In this document: piece after piece, positions 23,240-34,594 of the stretch
Position numbering within the stretch: the first letter of the stretch is position 1
Layout: every line of letters starts with the position of its first letter
Assembly (NCBI GenBank): GCA_963556145.1
Contig: OY744463.1
Location: 4,030,001-4,094,000 of the forward strand
From: Hygrocybe punicea
Taxonomy: Eukaryota > Basidiomycota > Agaricomycetes > Agaricales > Hygrophoraceae
Reading direction: 5' to 3'
DNA: 64,000 nucleotides
The notes under the pieces: model-generated
The model's input: the letters and a program-made list of their open reading frames with translations, nothing else
Database searches by the model: none
What the model was told of the DNA's origin: nothing
Made by a program: the position numbers and the translations under genes

Positions 23240-23643
23240 ATAACCCTCTGCCAACAGAAAATAGTTGTCTGGCAATTATATGGGAGAGGGTCAGCCAACC
23301 CATGCCTGATGGGCAGCCAATATATGGCAGACGGTCGGCCAACCCATGCTTGATGGGCAGTCAATATATGGTAGACAGTCGGCCAACCCACGTCTGATGA
23401 GCAGCCAATATATGGCAGAGGGTTGGCCAACCCATGTCTGATGCCAAGCTGAAACCTCCACTAGGTTTCGGGAAATATCCCCCAGTTGGCCAACCCACTC
23501 GGGCTGGCCAGCTGTATGCCTCGGCCAAGCCATCTGCCTTGGGAAAAGATATTGGTCGGCCGAGGTTGGCTGGCCCACTTGGAGTGGGAATTGTCCATCT
23601 TGGCTGACCCATGTTTCATGGACAAGATACGCTGTAAGGTGTG
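23240..23643 (-). repeat. E1 right terminal inverted repeat with minisatellite
   Basis: Inverted copy of the left end. Four minisatellite units at 23285-23450, the GGGAAATATCCCCCAGTTGG block (23470-23490), the unique segment through GGTCGGCCGAGGTTGGC, and the terminal CATGGACAAGATACGC...GGTGTG. Open frames on the minus strand here are repeat translations. Confidence 0.8.
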
Positions 23644-23654
23644 CTACAACGTAC

Positions 23655-24655
23655 CCTTGCCCACAACAAAAAATGCTTTACAAGTTGCCTTCCACCCACG
23701 TATCGCCCACGCTTGGCCAAGATATGTCATGCAATGATCCACTGCACTCTCATCAACAAAAATGAGTTGATCTGCCTGGTAAGTAGTGTATTGCACGGGT
23801 ACATGAACCCGTGCAGGTTTTTCCTATGGGTAGGCCTGGGTATTGGTATGGGTAGCCACATTGGGACCAGTGACAAACCCGTACCTGTGCCGCCGGGTAC
23901 GGGTTTTCACGGGTTAGCTCACGGGTACTGTCACGGTCCCATGACATATGATTTCCTTCAACAACAATGACGAGCACAAAGAAATGACAATGAAATGGCG
24001 GTAGACACAGGTAGGAGATGACGGGAACAGCAGCGGGGAGTGGTGCACCCACCCCCGCTGCACCAGGTATGTCAATTTTTTTACTTTTTATATTATACAA
24101 ACTAATTCAACGACAATAACAGCAAACCACGACAGCAGGTCCCCACCCCCGCATCTCGTTCACACCCCCGCTAACACCTCGCAAATGGCACACCAACGTC
24201 GGCGTGCCGTTTGCGAGGTTACAGGAACCACAATTGCATGCCCCCACCCCCCACTAAAACCTCACGAGTGGCACTCCTGTGCCATTCGCGAGGTTCCTGG
24301 CACCAGTGCCCAGGTCCCCGCCCCCCTGGCCAACACCTCGCAAGTATGCAACCCCAACGTCAATTGACGTTGGGCTGCATTCATGAGGTTGCAGGGGGTT
24401 TGAGACCTCACCGGTGACACCTCACCAGCACCCCACCACATTGTGGTGGGATACCCCTGGGTAACTAGGCGTACCCAGACCCATACCCACCAGAACCCGT
24501 ACCTGTCACCATGGGTATGGGTAAAGCCAGGTACAGGTACAGGTACACCCAGTTGTACCCGGGGGTTACCCGTGCCATTAACTACTGGTAAGTACCAATG
24601 TGTGAAGCGAATTCCAGTTGGGCCATGGCAGATCATTTGATTGCGACATGACTAA
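23655..24655 (-). pseudogene. Tc1/mariner-type transposase, middle exon (split by a hAT-like element)
   Basis: Two pieces of one exon, 24655-24593 and 23783-23655 (minus strand), are separated by the hAT-like insertion 23784-24584 and its duplicated CTGGTAAG. Together they read AMAQLEFASHIGTYQADQL then IFVDESAVDH (first catalytic Asp), AWAIRGWKATCKAFF, then donor GTACGT at 23654. The pattern is the standard Tc1/mariner VDES-AVD block. A premature TGA lies at 24635-24633, probably CGA to TGA. The upstream exon lies beyond E3 at 39.7 kb and the downstream exon at 1.1 kb. Confidence 0.85.
23784..24584. mobile_element. hAT-like non-autonomous element 1 (801 bp, GGGTAC-rich ends)
   Basis: Starts TAGTGTATTGCACGGGTAC and ends GTTACCCGTGCCATTAACTA. 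It is flanked by a perfect 8-bp duplication CTGGTAAG (23776-23783 and 24585-24592). Both ends are dense in GGGTAC/GTACCC motifs. Inside are three hairpin units of the CCTCGC(A/G)AA family (24176-24219, 24259-24294, 24335-24389). No coding capacity. Confidence 0.9.
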
Positions 24656-24719
24656 GCCAGTAGAGCCAGTCGTTTTGGTTAACTCAATCACAGATATAGT
24701 TGCAAAAGGTAGGTACACA

Positions 24720-25440
24720 TAGCCCAGTTGCTTGCTGCGGGGGTAGGTTAACCCAAAAGACAGCTCTTGCTGGGGAAATGTGGGGTGGTAGGTTGACCCA
24801 GGTATAGCTCTTGCTGGTCAAGGGTGGCTGGGTGGGTCAACCTGGTGTCAGCTCTGCCATGGGGTAGGTTAACCCAGGACAACTATTCTGGATTGGTTGA
24901 GTTGACCCAGGTCCAGTTGTTCAAGCAATGTGGGTTGACCTGGCTGCTGCTATTGCTGCAACACTGGGTTGACCGTGGACCAGCTCTTGCTGCAGGCTTG
25001 GGTTGACCTGGGTCCAGCTGTTGCTGCAGCACTGGGTCGACCGAGGTCCAGATATTGCTGCAGCACCAGGTTGACCCAGATCCAGCGCTTGCTGCAGGGC
25101 TTGGGTTGACCAGGGTCCAGCTCTTGCTGCAGCACTGGGTCGACCCAGGTCCAGATATTGCTGCAGAACCGGGTTGACCTGGATTGAGCGCTTGCTGTGG
25201 GGCTTTGGTTGAATGCGGTCCAGCTATTGCTGCAGCACTTGCTTTACCCGGGTCCAGCACTTGCTGTAGGGTAGGTTCATTGGTGTCCAGCCTGTCCTGT
25301 AGCATTGCATTCACTGCAGACCCACCCATGTAGCAGGATTGGGTACATGAGGGTCCAGCTATTGCTCCAATATTGGGTTGACATGGCCCTGCTCTTGCTG
25401 CAGAATTAGGTTAACCCTGGCCCAGCTCTCACTGCAGCAT
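24720..25440 (-). repeat. E3 left-arm minisatellite (GGTTGACC / GCTGCAGCA units)
   Basis: About twenty degenerate units of 30-35 bp containing CTGGGTTGACC, GTCCAGCT and TTGCTGCAGCA. The inverted counterpart lies at 29190-29409 and, beyond the inserted LTR, 39126-39560. Open frames in this tract are not genes. Confidence 0.85.
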
Positions 25441-25875
25441 TGACTTGACCAGGTCCAGCTTTTGCTGCAATGTGGGCCCATGTCAGTGCAATGGATTGTG
25501 CCACATCTCACTCTGACTGCATGTATTTAATGTTGACAACATTGACAGAGCTCACAGCAGCTCAAGCCAATATTTATTCAGAACTTGCTGTATATATAAA
25601 GTAATCAAAATGTTTCATTCTGTACTTCACATAAATGTACCATGTAATATAATTTGAATGCAATTATTAAAAGCACAGGAAATAGAAAATTACACAATTA
25701 TTATTTTGACAATGTACAATATCTTATTTTTACTATCAGCTATCAGCCATTACCGGAATTACTTATCCCCAATGACAATCTATGGCAAAACCAGAAATTA
25801 CCCCACTTGGAATATTGTGCTTTTCTATTTAATATTGCTCAATTCTCTATTGGAATATATATAACCTCACTATTA

Positions 25876-26462
25876 CTTACAGCCAATTTGGAAATGGATG
25901 ACCAAATCCACTCTTTTTTTTTTGTAACTTTTTTTTTTTGAGACCAGCAACCACCAGGCCAGCTGTATTACCATAACTGTCCATGTCATGTGACACCAAG
26001 AGAATTGCTGAAATCACATAGAAATTCAAGTTATAAATTCATTGAGGGACATATGAGAAATGTGAAGCCTATGAAAATTGGAATGTGGCTAGGTGAAGGG
26101 CTAAATAAGTTTAAATTATTTTTTGGTGGTGTATTCAAGGATGACATGGATTTTTGGTGTCCAAAACATGACTTGTGGCCTGAAATTGGCACCAAAAATA
26201 TTTATTACACCACCAAAAAATAATTTAAACTTATTTAGCCCTTCACCTAGCCACATTCCAATTTTCATAGGCTTCACATTTCTCATATGTCCCTCAATGA
26301 ATTTATAACTTGAATTTCTATGTGATTTCAGCAATTTTCTTGGTGTCACATGACATGGACAGTTATGGTAATACAGCTGGCCTGGTGGTTGCTGGTCTCA
26401 AAAAAACAAGTTACAAAAAAAAAAAAGTTGATTTGGTCATTCATTTCCAAATCAGCTGTAAA
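25876..26462. mobile_element. Hairpin MITE in E3 left arm
   Basis: A 587-bp inverted repeat starting TTACAGC and ending GCTGTAA, with poly-T/poly-A and GAGACCAGCAACCACCAGGC blocks mirrored. Both arms encode the same spurious open frame. It is absent from the matching place of the right arm (28.78 kb), which marks it as an insertion. A degenerate relative lies at 47849-48124. Confidence 0.75.
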
Positions 26463-26499
26463 ACACACACATACATTTAATGATTATTAAAATACATAA

Positions 26500-28740
26500 T
26501 TAAATAGTAAAGGGCAGGAGGCAGGTGGGTGGGTGTGGAGTGGGAGGAAGGAGTGGGAGAAGTAGAAAGGTGGGAAGGCAGGAGGGAAGGGCAGCAGGGA
26601 GAGAGGGAGAGGGAGAGGGAGAGGGAGGAGGAGAGGGAGGAGAGTGGGATGTACATACCTGTTGCGTTCCCCTTGTCCTTGTCATCTTTGTCTATGTCTC
26701 CACTGTCCTCATTCCCATCATTCCCATTCCCGTCCCCATCGTCCCCATCCCCACATTCCAGTCCCTGTTGTTCCCATTCCCCTTGTTCCCCTCATCATCG
26801 CCACCATCCTCGTGGTCATCGTTATCACCCCCAGTCCTCGTCATCTGGATCATCGTCATTGTCTCTGTCATCCTGTCATCTCCTTGCTGGCCATCCCCAT
26901 CCCCATCCCCATCCCCTGGCTCATATGTGCCCTCACCATCTCTGTCCTCATCATTGCTGCTGTGGCTGTCATGGCCATCTGTCTTGGTCATTGGCACATC
27001 CTTGTACCCAGCCTCGCAGCCTCATTTCCATGGCTGTTTTCATTGGCATCCGTTCTGTTTGCTGGGGTGGCCATGGTGTTGTTTTCTGGGCTGGTGTTGG
27101 TTGTGGTTCGGGTTTGCCTGTGTTTGTCGTGGGTGTAGCTGCAATCATTAATAATCATTAGCACACAACTCACAAAAAAATTACAAAAAGACCTACCTCA
27201 GGTACTCTTCTGCACCCAATTCATGTTGTTGAAAACGAAGGAGCAGAACTCCAACCAGCAGTTGCCGACTTCTCAAACAGGTTTGAGTTGCCAAACATGG
27301 AAGTGTGGCTGAAGTTTTTGAATCTTCTGGCATGCACAACAAGGTATGTATACCCCAAGTGAGATCCTCAAAAGATGTAAATATAGTATACCTACTCTCA
27401 TCTCAAATTTTGTATTTTATTTGGCCCTGCATAAAGAGTTATTCACAATTTATTCCATTCCTCTGCCAGAATTTGCCCCTTAATGATCTAACTTTGTCTT
27501 AAAAGTCTGGAATTAATCTAAGGAGTACTTGAATAAGTACTCATTGTGGTACAAATAAGTTCCTGATTGTTGGTGGACCAGGACCTATGTTGCAGCCAGC
27601 AAATGCACAGAATTGTGCATTGTGGCTGGGCCACACCTCAACCAAAGTCAACATCCAAACTAGCTGCTTTACTTTGAACCTGTCATTTCTTGACTACAAC
27701 AGATGTCTGGGACCACCAAGTGCCAGGCACTGATTATCAATACAATAGATACTTTACATAGTAGTTTCACGATTATTCTCATATTTTTCAGAGCAATATT
27801 GGTAATGTTGCACTTTAAGGGTCTGAAATTGGCAGGGAGGTATTAGTGAATCATGGATATCTCTCTATGTAGGCCATAATAAAATACAAAGTTTGGGAAG
27901 GATGTAGTTAGAGGCTAATTCTATCCCTACATGGTGTTACACAGTTGTTGTGCTCCATGCAATTACACTGAGAAAAGTAAGATCTTGGTTACATATAAGG
28001 CAACTCACACCTGTTTGGGCAATCGGCAACCTCCAGCGTGGGTTCAAATCATCACGTACTCCACAATGCATCCATGAGAATGGTGACAGCAACAACATCA
28101 AGTAGAAGGTAAGTACAAGTCTCAAAACTTACTATCTATTACTATGCTAACTAATATTGTTATTTTTATGTAGAGCTTTCCCACTGCCACACCGGGAATG
28201 CCCCGCAACATGCACACCTGTGCCACGTCATGTCAACACCAAACTCAAGGGCCAAAACAATAGATGGCAGGCAACAACAACGACAAAGATGACAAGGGCA
28301 GAGACGACCGGCCAGGGGACAACAACGGGATGGAGAAGGATAGCGAAGGGACGACAGGACGATGGGGACGTGACAACCATCAGGGGGATGATGACAACCG
28401 TCCAGGACGATGACAACCATCCAGGGGACAATGAGGGGTATGGAGACACGGATGACGAGGACGATGGGAATGAGAGAGGTACGTACATCCCACTACTCCC
28501 ACCCTTCCTCCCTCTCCCTCTCCCTCTCCCTCTCCCTCTCCCTCTCCCTCTCCCTCTCCCTCTCCCTCTCCCTCTCCCTTTCCCTCCTGCCCTTCCCTCC
28601 TCCCCTCCCTCCTTACCCCTTCTCCCACTTCCACTCCCTTCTCCCACTGCCACTGCCACTGCCACTGCCACTGCCACCTTCCTCCCACTCCACACCCACC
28701 TATCTTCCTCTCACCTGCCTCCTGCCGTTGGTAATTTAAT
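26500..28740. other. E3 inner arms and apex loop
   Basis: The inner arms contain GA-rich or CT-rich microsatellites (GGGAGA at 26605-26640, CCCTCT at 28500-28575) and degenerate GAC/GGGATG codon-like runs. At the arm/loop border a short segment translates as VADFSNRFELPN...WLKFLNLLAC (27260-27345), matching a segment of E2 (34270-34360). The loop 27340-27960 is single copy and resembles the E2 loop (GTGCCAGGCACT..., TTTAAGGGTC...AATTGGCAG, CTCTCT(A/C)TGTAGG, ATAAAATACAAA). No intact gene. Confidence 0.6.
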
Positions 28741-29872
28741 TATGTATTTGGATAGAATAATCATCAAATTTACATGTCCATTTTAAGGAGTAGTGAGGTT
28801 ATATGGATTCAAATTGGGAATTGAGTAATATTAAATAAAAAAGTACAATATTCCAAGTGAGGTAGGTTCTGATTTTGGTATAGATCATCATTGGGCATAA
28901 GGAGCTCCTGTAAGGGCTGAGGCTGAGGATGAGATATTGTGCATGTGCAAAAGAAATTTTATGTAGTTTTGCTATTGCTTGTGCATGTAATAATTGCATT
29001 TCAAATTATATTACATGGGACATATATGTGATGTATAGATGGAGACATTCTGATTACTTTAGATGACAATTTCTCAATAAACAATGGTTTCAGCTGTTGT
29101 GAGCTCTGTCAATGTTGTCAATGTTAAATATGTCCTAGCAGACAGGTATGTGGCTCAATCCTGTGGACCAACATGGGCCCACATTGCAGTAATGACTGGC
29201 CCTAGATCAACCCAATCCTACAGGAAGAGCTGGAGCCAGGTCAACTGAGTGCTGCAGCAACAGCTGGACCTGGTTAACCCAGTGGGGAAGCAATAGCTGG
29301 ATCCGGGTCAACCCAGTGCTGCAGCAATATCTGGTCCTGGGTTAACCCAAGCCTGCAGCAATAGCTGGACCCTGATCAACCCAGTGCTGCAGCAATTGCT
29401 GGATCCTGGTGTAGAGGGTCGACATCCCTCTGAGTCCATATCCTTGATATATCACGAATCCGGACGAACCTGATGCCTCTATTCAACTCGCATTTGAACC
29501 CGACATAACCCGACGCAACCCGACATGACGTGACGTGACGTGACGTGATGTGACCAATGTAACCCGACACATGCCGCTTTGTCATAGCCGCTTTTGGACC
29601 AAATCCGGTAGCCTCAGAAGCCCTGGAGTTCTAATTATAGGAGATGGATCTCATCGGACTCAATCCCCAACTTTGGATTTACCTTATTTATGCATCCCCT
29701 TGTCCTTTCGGAGATATGTAGGACTTTTTAGATCTTTTCCTTGCATATTCGTTTTCCCCTCCATTTTCCTGTCTTCGTCGCATTGCAACCCCCCTTTCCA
29801 CATCTCCATTCCATCTGTTCTTTGTAGTTTCTATTGGCCGAAATAGACACGTCTGAAAGTAGACTACACACT

Positions 29873-31330
29873 CACACCTTACAGCATATTGTTTGCATGA
29901 AACGTGGGTCAGCTGAGATGGACAATTCCCACTTGAAGTGGGCCAGCTGACCTCGGCCGACCAATATCTTTTCCCAAGGCAGATGGCTTGGCTGAGGCAT
30001 ACAGCTGGCCACCCCAAGTGGGTTGGCCAACCAGGGGATATTTTGCCAAACTGGGTGGGAGTTTCAGCTTGCCATCAGACATGGGTTGGCCGACCATCTG
30101 CCATATATTGGCTGGCCACCAGGCATGGGTTGGCCGACCAGTAGGAATATTTTGGCTGGCCATCTGGCATGGGTTGGCCGACCCAACTGGATATTGGCTG
30201 GCCATCAGACATGGGTTGGCTGACACAGCTGGATATGTTGGCTGGCCATTAGGCATGGGTTGGCCAACCGTAGGGATATTTTGGCTGGCCATCCAGCATG
30301 GGTTGGCCGACCCAACTGGATATATTGGCTGGCCATTAGACATGGGTTGGCCGACACAGCTGGATATATTGGCTGGCCATTAGGCATGGATTGGCCAACC
30401 GTAGGGATATTTTGGTTGGCCATCCAGCATGGGTTGGCCGACCCAACTGGATATTGGCTGGCCATCAGACATGGGTTGGCCGACACAGCTGGATATGTTG
30501 GCTGGCCATTAGGCATGGGTTGGCCAACCGTAGGGATATTTTGGCTGGCCATCCAGCATGGGTTGGCCGACCCAACTGGATATATTGGCTGGCCATTAGA
30601 CATGGGTTGGCCGACACAGCTGGATATATTGGCTGGCCATTAGGCATGGGTTGGCCAACCGTAGGGATATTTTGGTTGGCCATCCAGCATGGGTTGGCCG
30701 ACCCAACTGGATATTGGCTGGCCATTAGACATGGGTTGGCCGACACAGCTGGATATGTTGGCTGGCCATTAGGCATGGGTTGGCCAACCGTAGGGATATT
30801 TTGGCTGGCCATCCAGCATGGGTTGGCCAACCCAACTGGATATATTGGCTGGCCATTAGGCATGGTTGGCCGACCCACTGCCATATGTTGGCTGGCCATC
30901 TAGAATGGGTTGGCCGACCCACTGCCATATTTTAGCTGGCCATCAGGCATGGGTTGGCCAACCCAGTTGCATATTTGGCTGGCCAGGAAGCCTGGATTGG
31001 TGGACTCTCTGGCTTATCTTGGCTGGCCATCAGGCCTGGGTTGGCCAACCCACTGGCATATATGGGCTTGCCATCAAGCATGGGTTCGCCAACCCTCTAG
31101 CCTATATTGGCTCCCTATCAGGCATGGGCTGGCATACAAGCAGGGATATTTTACCTGGCCATCAGGCATTGGTTGGCTGACTAGCAGAGAAATGTGGTTG
31201 ACCAGCAGAGATGGGTTGGCTGATGCATTGGCTGGCCAGTTAGCATGGGTTGATCAACAGAAATGGGTACGTTTGCTAGTCAACTAATAGTGTTTGGCCT
31301 ACCATGGAACAGCATCTTGTGGGAATATGT
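29873..31330 (+). repeat. E2 left-end minisatellite
   Basis: Over twenty units of about 60 bp with CATGGGTTGGCCGACC, TGGATAT(AT)TTGGCTGGCCAT. Higher-order repetition of a three-unit block is visible between 30230 and 30800. The mirror array on the right (37900-38671) is shorter. Confidence 0.9.
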
Positions 31331-31910
31331 TTTTACCAGAAAATATTTTGCTCAGCCAGCACAAGCTGGTTTTCACAGAGGTAGGTGGTCATTTCACCTA
31401 GCCAATAGGTATGACTAGCAATCTGAGAGATTTATCTTGTCTGGTCACATGCTCCAATTTCACAACAACCACTTACATGAAAAGTGGCTGGTTCAATAAA
31501 GTAATGTACTCACACATTTTCATCTTGAGAAGATATCTGAATATTATATTCATGCACCTCCAAACTTCCTCCCAGTGACTTAGGGTTAGGGTTAGCAGCG
31601 ATAAAAATCAATAAATAGGCCCACAGTGATTTACATTACATCCACTAAAGTACAACAATGTGAAATCACACATTCAAGTGTGAAAAGAACACTACGAAGA
31701 AAATACAGTTGCAAAGAAAAGTCATTCAGTCTCAATCTCGAAGGAGGAGCTCTTCTCCTTCTTGATCAAGACTGATTGACAAGAGAAGTAATGTCAAAAT
31801 TTTTGCGAACACAAAACAAACAAACCATGAAAATACAAACGAAACACAATACAAGAAATTGAGACAAGTAAAACACATCACCTGTTGATACAATGTCAAT
31901 AATACAAGGA

Positions 31911-32339
31911 TTAATAATGAAAATGAGACTTACCCAATAAATTCTTGTCAATGCCACCAGGCCCGCTACAAGTAGGTTGCCTAGCCAGGAACTCAGGTGG
32001 ATTCACCCTCCCTGAATTCCTAATCGAAGACCCATGGTGGCAAGCGCTCATTGCTGAGGACCCACCACCGACGGTTGGGCATGCAGAGATACACAATATT
32101 CACTAAAAAGTAATCCTTGAAAAGAGTATTGTTAGTAATCAGCTAACAGATATCCCTTATCTGAATGCAAACATGACAAAGACAATACCTGACTCCGGAA
32201 AAAGCAACAGTAAATGTAGCCCTGTGAACTAAACAGCAAATCCAAAGGAAATCACATACCTGTCATGCCAATAACACTCCAGAATCTCTGGTTGTTGCCC
32301 GGTACAACAGCCAAAGATCCTGTAGTGTTATCAAAGGTG
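31911..32339 (-). CDS. Small spliced conserved gene module, E2 left arm
   Basis: Same module as at 12.8-13.8 kb in E1. Exon with VVPGNNQRFWSVIGMT, then an exon with AMSACHHGSSIRNSG, PPEFLARQPTCSGPGG and IDKN ending at a canonical GGTAAGT donor, followed by an acceptor CAACAG. The frame is intact here, unlike in E1. An exact mirror copy lies at 36855-37283. The product is not recognised; coding status rests on the conservation of reading frame and splice sites between two divergent copies. Confidence 0.35.
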
Positions 32340-32473
32340 GCAGTGGTGGTGGTGAGGTAAGAAGAAATTTTCAACCACGTTTGATGGGCTTGTAGTTATT
32401 TGGTCTTGTAGTTGTTTGTTCATGTGACCCGACGCGTTGTTTTGACGGTCACACATGTGTCACAATATAGAAT

Positions 32474-32499
32474 GTCACGTCTGGGCGCCCAGATGTGAC
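32474..32499. promoter_or_regulatory. GTCAC palindrome in E2 (mirror copy at 36695-36720)
   Basis: 26-bp near-perfect palindrome, one C to T change from the perfect 14745-14770 copy, upstream of the small gene module in each arm. Flanked by GGTCACACATGTGTCAC and ACATCACCCATGTGACATGTCAC half sites. Confidence 0.6.
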
Positions 32500-32633
32500 A
32501 TCACCCATGTGACATGTCACGTGTAGATACGCGCTTTGTTGATCATCATGTGATACACGTGTTCTGACATTCAGGCCAGGTAAGTGGAAAGTCATTTATG
32601 TATTCTACATAGGTACAAAATAAAATAAGGACG

Positions 32634-34120
32634 GTGGGGGGATTGCCCCACCCTCATCTCATATCACTTGTCCTCCACCCCATCTGCTGCTCCCCTTGCC
32701 ATGGCCGGTGCCAGTGGGCCAGTTTGGTTGCCATTGCTGCTGCCCGTGCCATTGCTGCCATTGCCGCTGCAGTTGCTCCCCTTGCCATTGCCATTGTCAC
32801 TGCCGGTTCCGGCTGCTGTTCCCCTTGCCATTGCCATTGGCCTCCACCTGTTCCGTTGCTGCCGCTGCCATTTCCACCCCAGCAGCTGCTGCTACCGTTC
32901 CCAGCCCTGGTCCCACTGCTGCTACCGTTCCCAGCCCTGGTCCCGCTGCTGCTGCCGTTCCTGGTCCCGCTGCTGTTGCTGTTCCCGGTCCCGCTGCTGC
33001 TGCCGTTCCCGGTCCCGCTGCTGTTGCCGTCCCTGTTCTCGTCGTTGTCGTTCCCACCCCCCGCTGCTGCTGCCGTTCTCAGTCCCGGTCCCGCTGCTGC
33101 TGTCGTTCCCAACCCCGCTGCTGCTGCCGTTCCAGGTCCTGCTGCTACAGCTGCCATTGCCATTGCTTCTGCTGTTGCCGCTGCTGCTGCCGTGGGGGGG
33201 GGGGGGGTTTGTTGCTGCTGCCGCTGCCGTTGTTCTCTCAGCTGTCGATTCGTCCCTGGTAACCTCGTGAACGCCCCACCCATGTCAATTGATGCGAAGG
33301 TGCGTGGTCGTGAAGTGACTCTGGGTCGCGAGGTGACTTTGAGCCGTCTATTTCCTCCCCGTCCTTGTCCTCGCTGTCCTCACCGTCTTCGTTGTCTGTC
33401 GTCCATTGCCCCCGTCCCCGTTCCCGTAGTCCTCCTCATCGTCCTCATCATCCTCATGTTCCTCGCTGTCCTCATCGTCCTCATCATCATCGTCCCCATC
33501 ATCGTCCTCATCATCCTTGCCCCTGCCGCCCTCACACTTGTCCTCGTCCTCGTCCTCGTCCCCCTTGTACTTATCGTCCTTGCCGTTGTCGTCCTTGCCA
33601 TTGTCGTCCCCGTGCTTGTCGTCCCCATCATCGTTCCAGTCGTCCTTGCCATCCCCATTGTCATCGTTCCGGTCCCCATTGTCCTCGTTGCCATCCCTGC
33701 TGTCCTCGTTCCGGTCCTCGTTGCCGTCCCCAATGTCAGCGTTCCGGTCCCCGTTGTCGTCGTTGCTGTCCCCACTGTCGTCATACCAGTCCTCGTTGCT
33801 GTCCCTGTTGTCTTCGTTGCCATTCCCACTGCCGTTGTACCGGTTCTCATTGCTGTCCCCATTGTCGTCATTCCGGTCCCATTGTCTTCGTTGCCGTCCC
33901 CACTGTCCTCATTCCGGTCCCCATTGTTGGTGTTCCTGTCCCCGTTCTCGTCGTTCCGGTCCCCGTTCTTGTTGTTGCAGTCTGGGTTCTCGTCCACATG
34001 GCCGTTCCTGTCCCCGTTGCGTTCACGGTCGTTGTCCGTGTCGTTCTGTTATGGGCGTCGCATCATTGGCCTCCGTCCTGGCGTTGCTGTTGGTGTGGTA
34101 TTTGTCACGGTCGTCTGACA
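32634..34120. repeat. Low-complexity GC-rich tract of E2 left arm
   Basis: Degenerate GCTGCTGCCGTTCC and GTCCTCGTCGTTCC runs. All frames on both strands stay open for long distances, as expected for such composition, and each gives a biased protein (Ala/Pro/Val, Ser/Pro or Gly/Asn rich). I do not call a gene. A CCTCG...CAATTG palindrome of the dispersed family lies at 33262-33316. The mirror tract is 35077-36560. Confidence 0.7.
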
Positions 34121-34494
34121 CGACGTTGCTGGAAAAGACCTAAAACTACGTGGAATTAGTTAGTAGAGTAAACATAGAAACATAAAAAGAAATCTTAGCA
34201 TTGTGTCCTTCTGCACCATTTGCCCATCGAGGTCGAGATGAAGAGTGACATGGCTTGAACACGCGCGAGAATTTCAACTGGTGTTTGCCGATTTCCTAAA
34301 TGGGGCCGAATTGCCATATTGGTACAGGTGGCTGGATTTTCTTAATGCTCTTACATGCTGTATAACACCTCAGTTGCAGGCTACAACACATTTCCTGGAG
34401 TACTTAGTGCCAGGCACTTATTGTGACAATGATGTATGCTTCACCTAGTATTGCTAGAATTAATTTTAGATTTTCTAGATGAGTACTTGCAAAG

Positions 34495-34594
34495 NNNNNN
34501 NNNNNNNNNNNNNNNNNNNNNNNNNNNNNNNNNNNNNNNNNNNNNNNNNNNNNNNNNNNNNNNNNNNNNNNNNNNNNNNNNNNNNNNNNNNNNN
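34495..34594. other. Assembly gap (100 N), probably spurious
   Basis: Exactly 100 N. The 86 bases before it (34409-34494) are identical, in the same orientation, to the 86 bases after it (34595-34680). The two contigs therefore overlap and the gap likely has no missing sequence; the real locus is the apex of the E2 palindrome. Confidence 0.85.

Larger units (their letters stand above)
2044..23643 (+). mobile_element. E1: giant KDZ-superfamily transposon carrying TET/JBP, JmjC and Ulp1 genes
   Basis: Both ends are inverted repeats. The left end reads AGCCCTTTCAGCGTATC, the right end (reverse complement) CACACCTTACAGCGTATC, and both continue with a shared block through AAACATGGGTCAGC and a GGTTGGCC minisatellite. 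The two ends share details (for example a CCCGAAACCTAGTGG stretch) that the E2 copies lack, so they belong together. The flanks are CTACAATG (2036-2043) and CTACAACG (23644-23651), an 8-bp duplication with one CpG transition. Removing E1 and LTR A rejoins a mariner intron of about 60 bp. The 21.6 kb hold six or seven genes; the transposase is KDZ type. KDZ elements with TET/JBP genes are known from basidiomycetes; the exact composition here is inferred from sequence alone. Confidence 0.75.

Noticed and set aside
26525..28786. Open frames of 130-210 codons in the E3 inner arms
   Set aside because: Encoded by GA/CT microsatellites and mirrored in the opposite arm; no family features.
29938..30930. 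Regular repeat-spacer pattern resembling a CRISPR array
   Set aside because: Eukaryotic context, units are contiguous and degenerate with no unique spacers, and the array is the end of a transposon.
31580..31597. TTAGGGTTAGGGTTAG, telomere-like sequence (mirror near 37605)
   Set aside because: Only about two and a half units inside E2; a related short piece occurs at 12823 in E1. Not a telomere.
32634..34159. Several very long open frames (up to 494 codons) on both strands, mirrored at 35036-36560
   Set aside because: They arise from stop-free degenerate GC-rich repeats; all frames are open at once and the proteins are pure composition bias.
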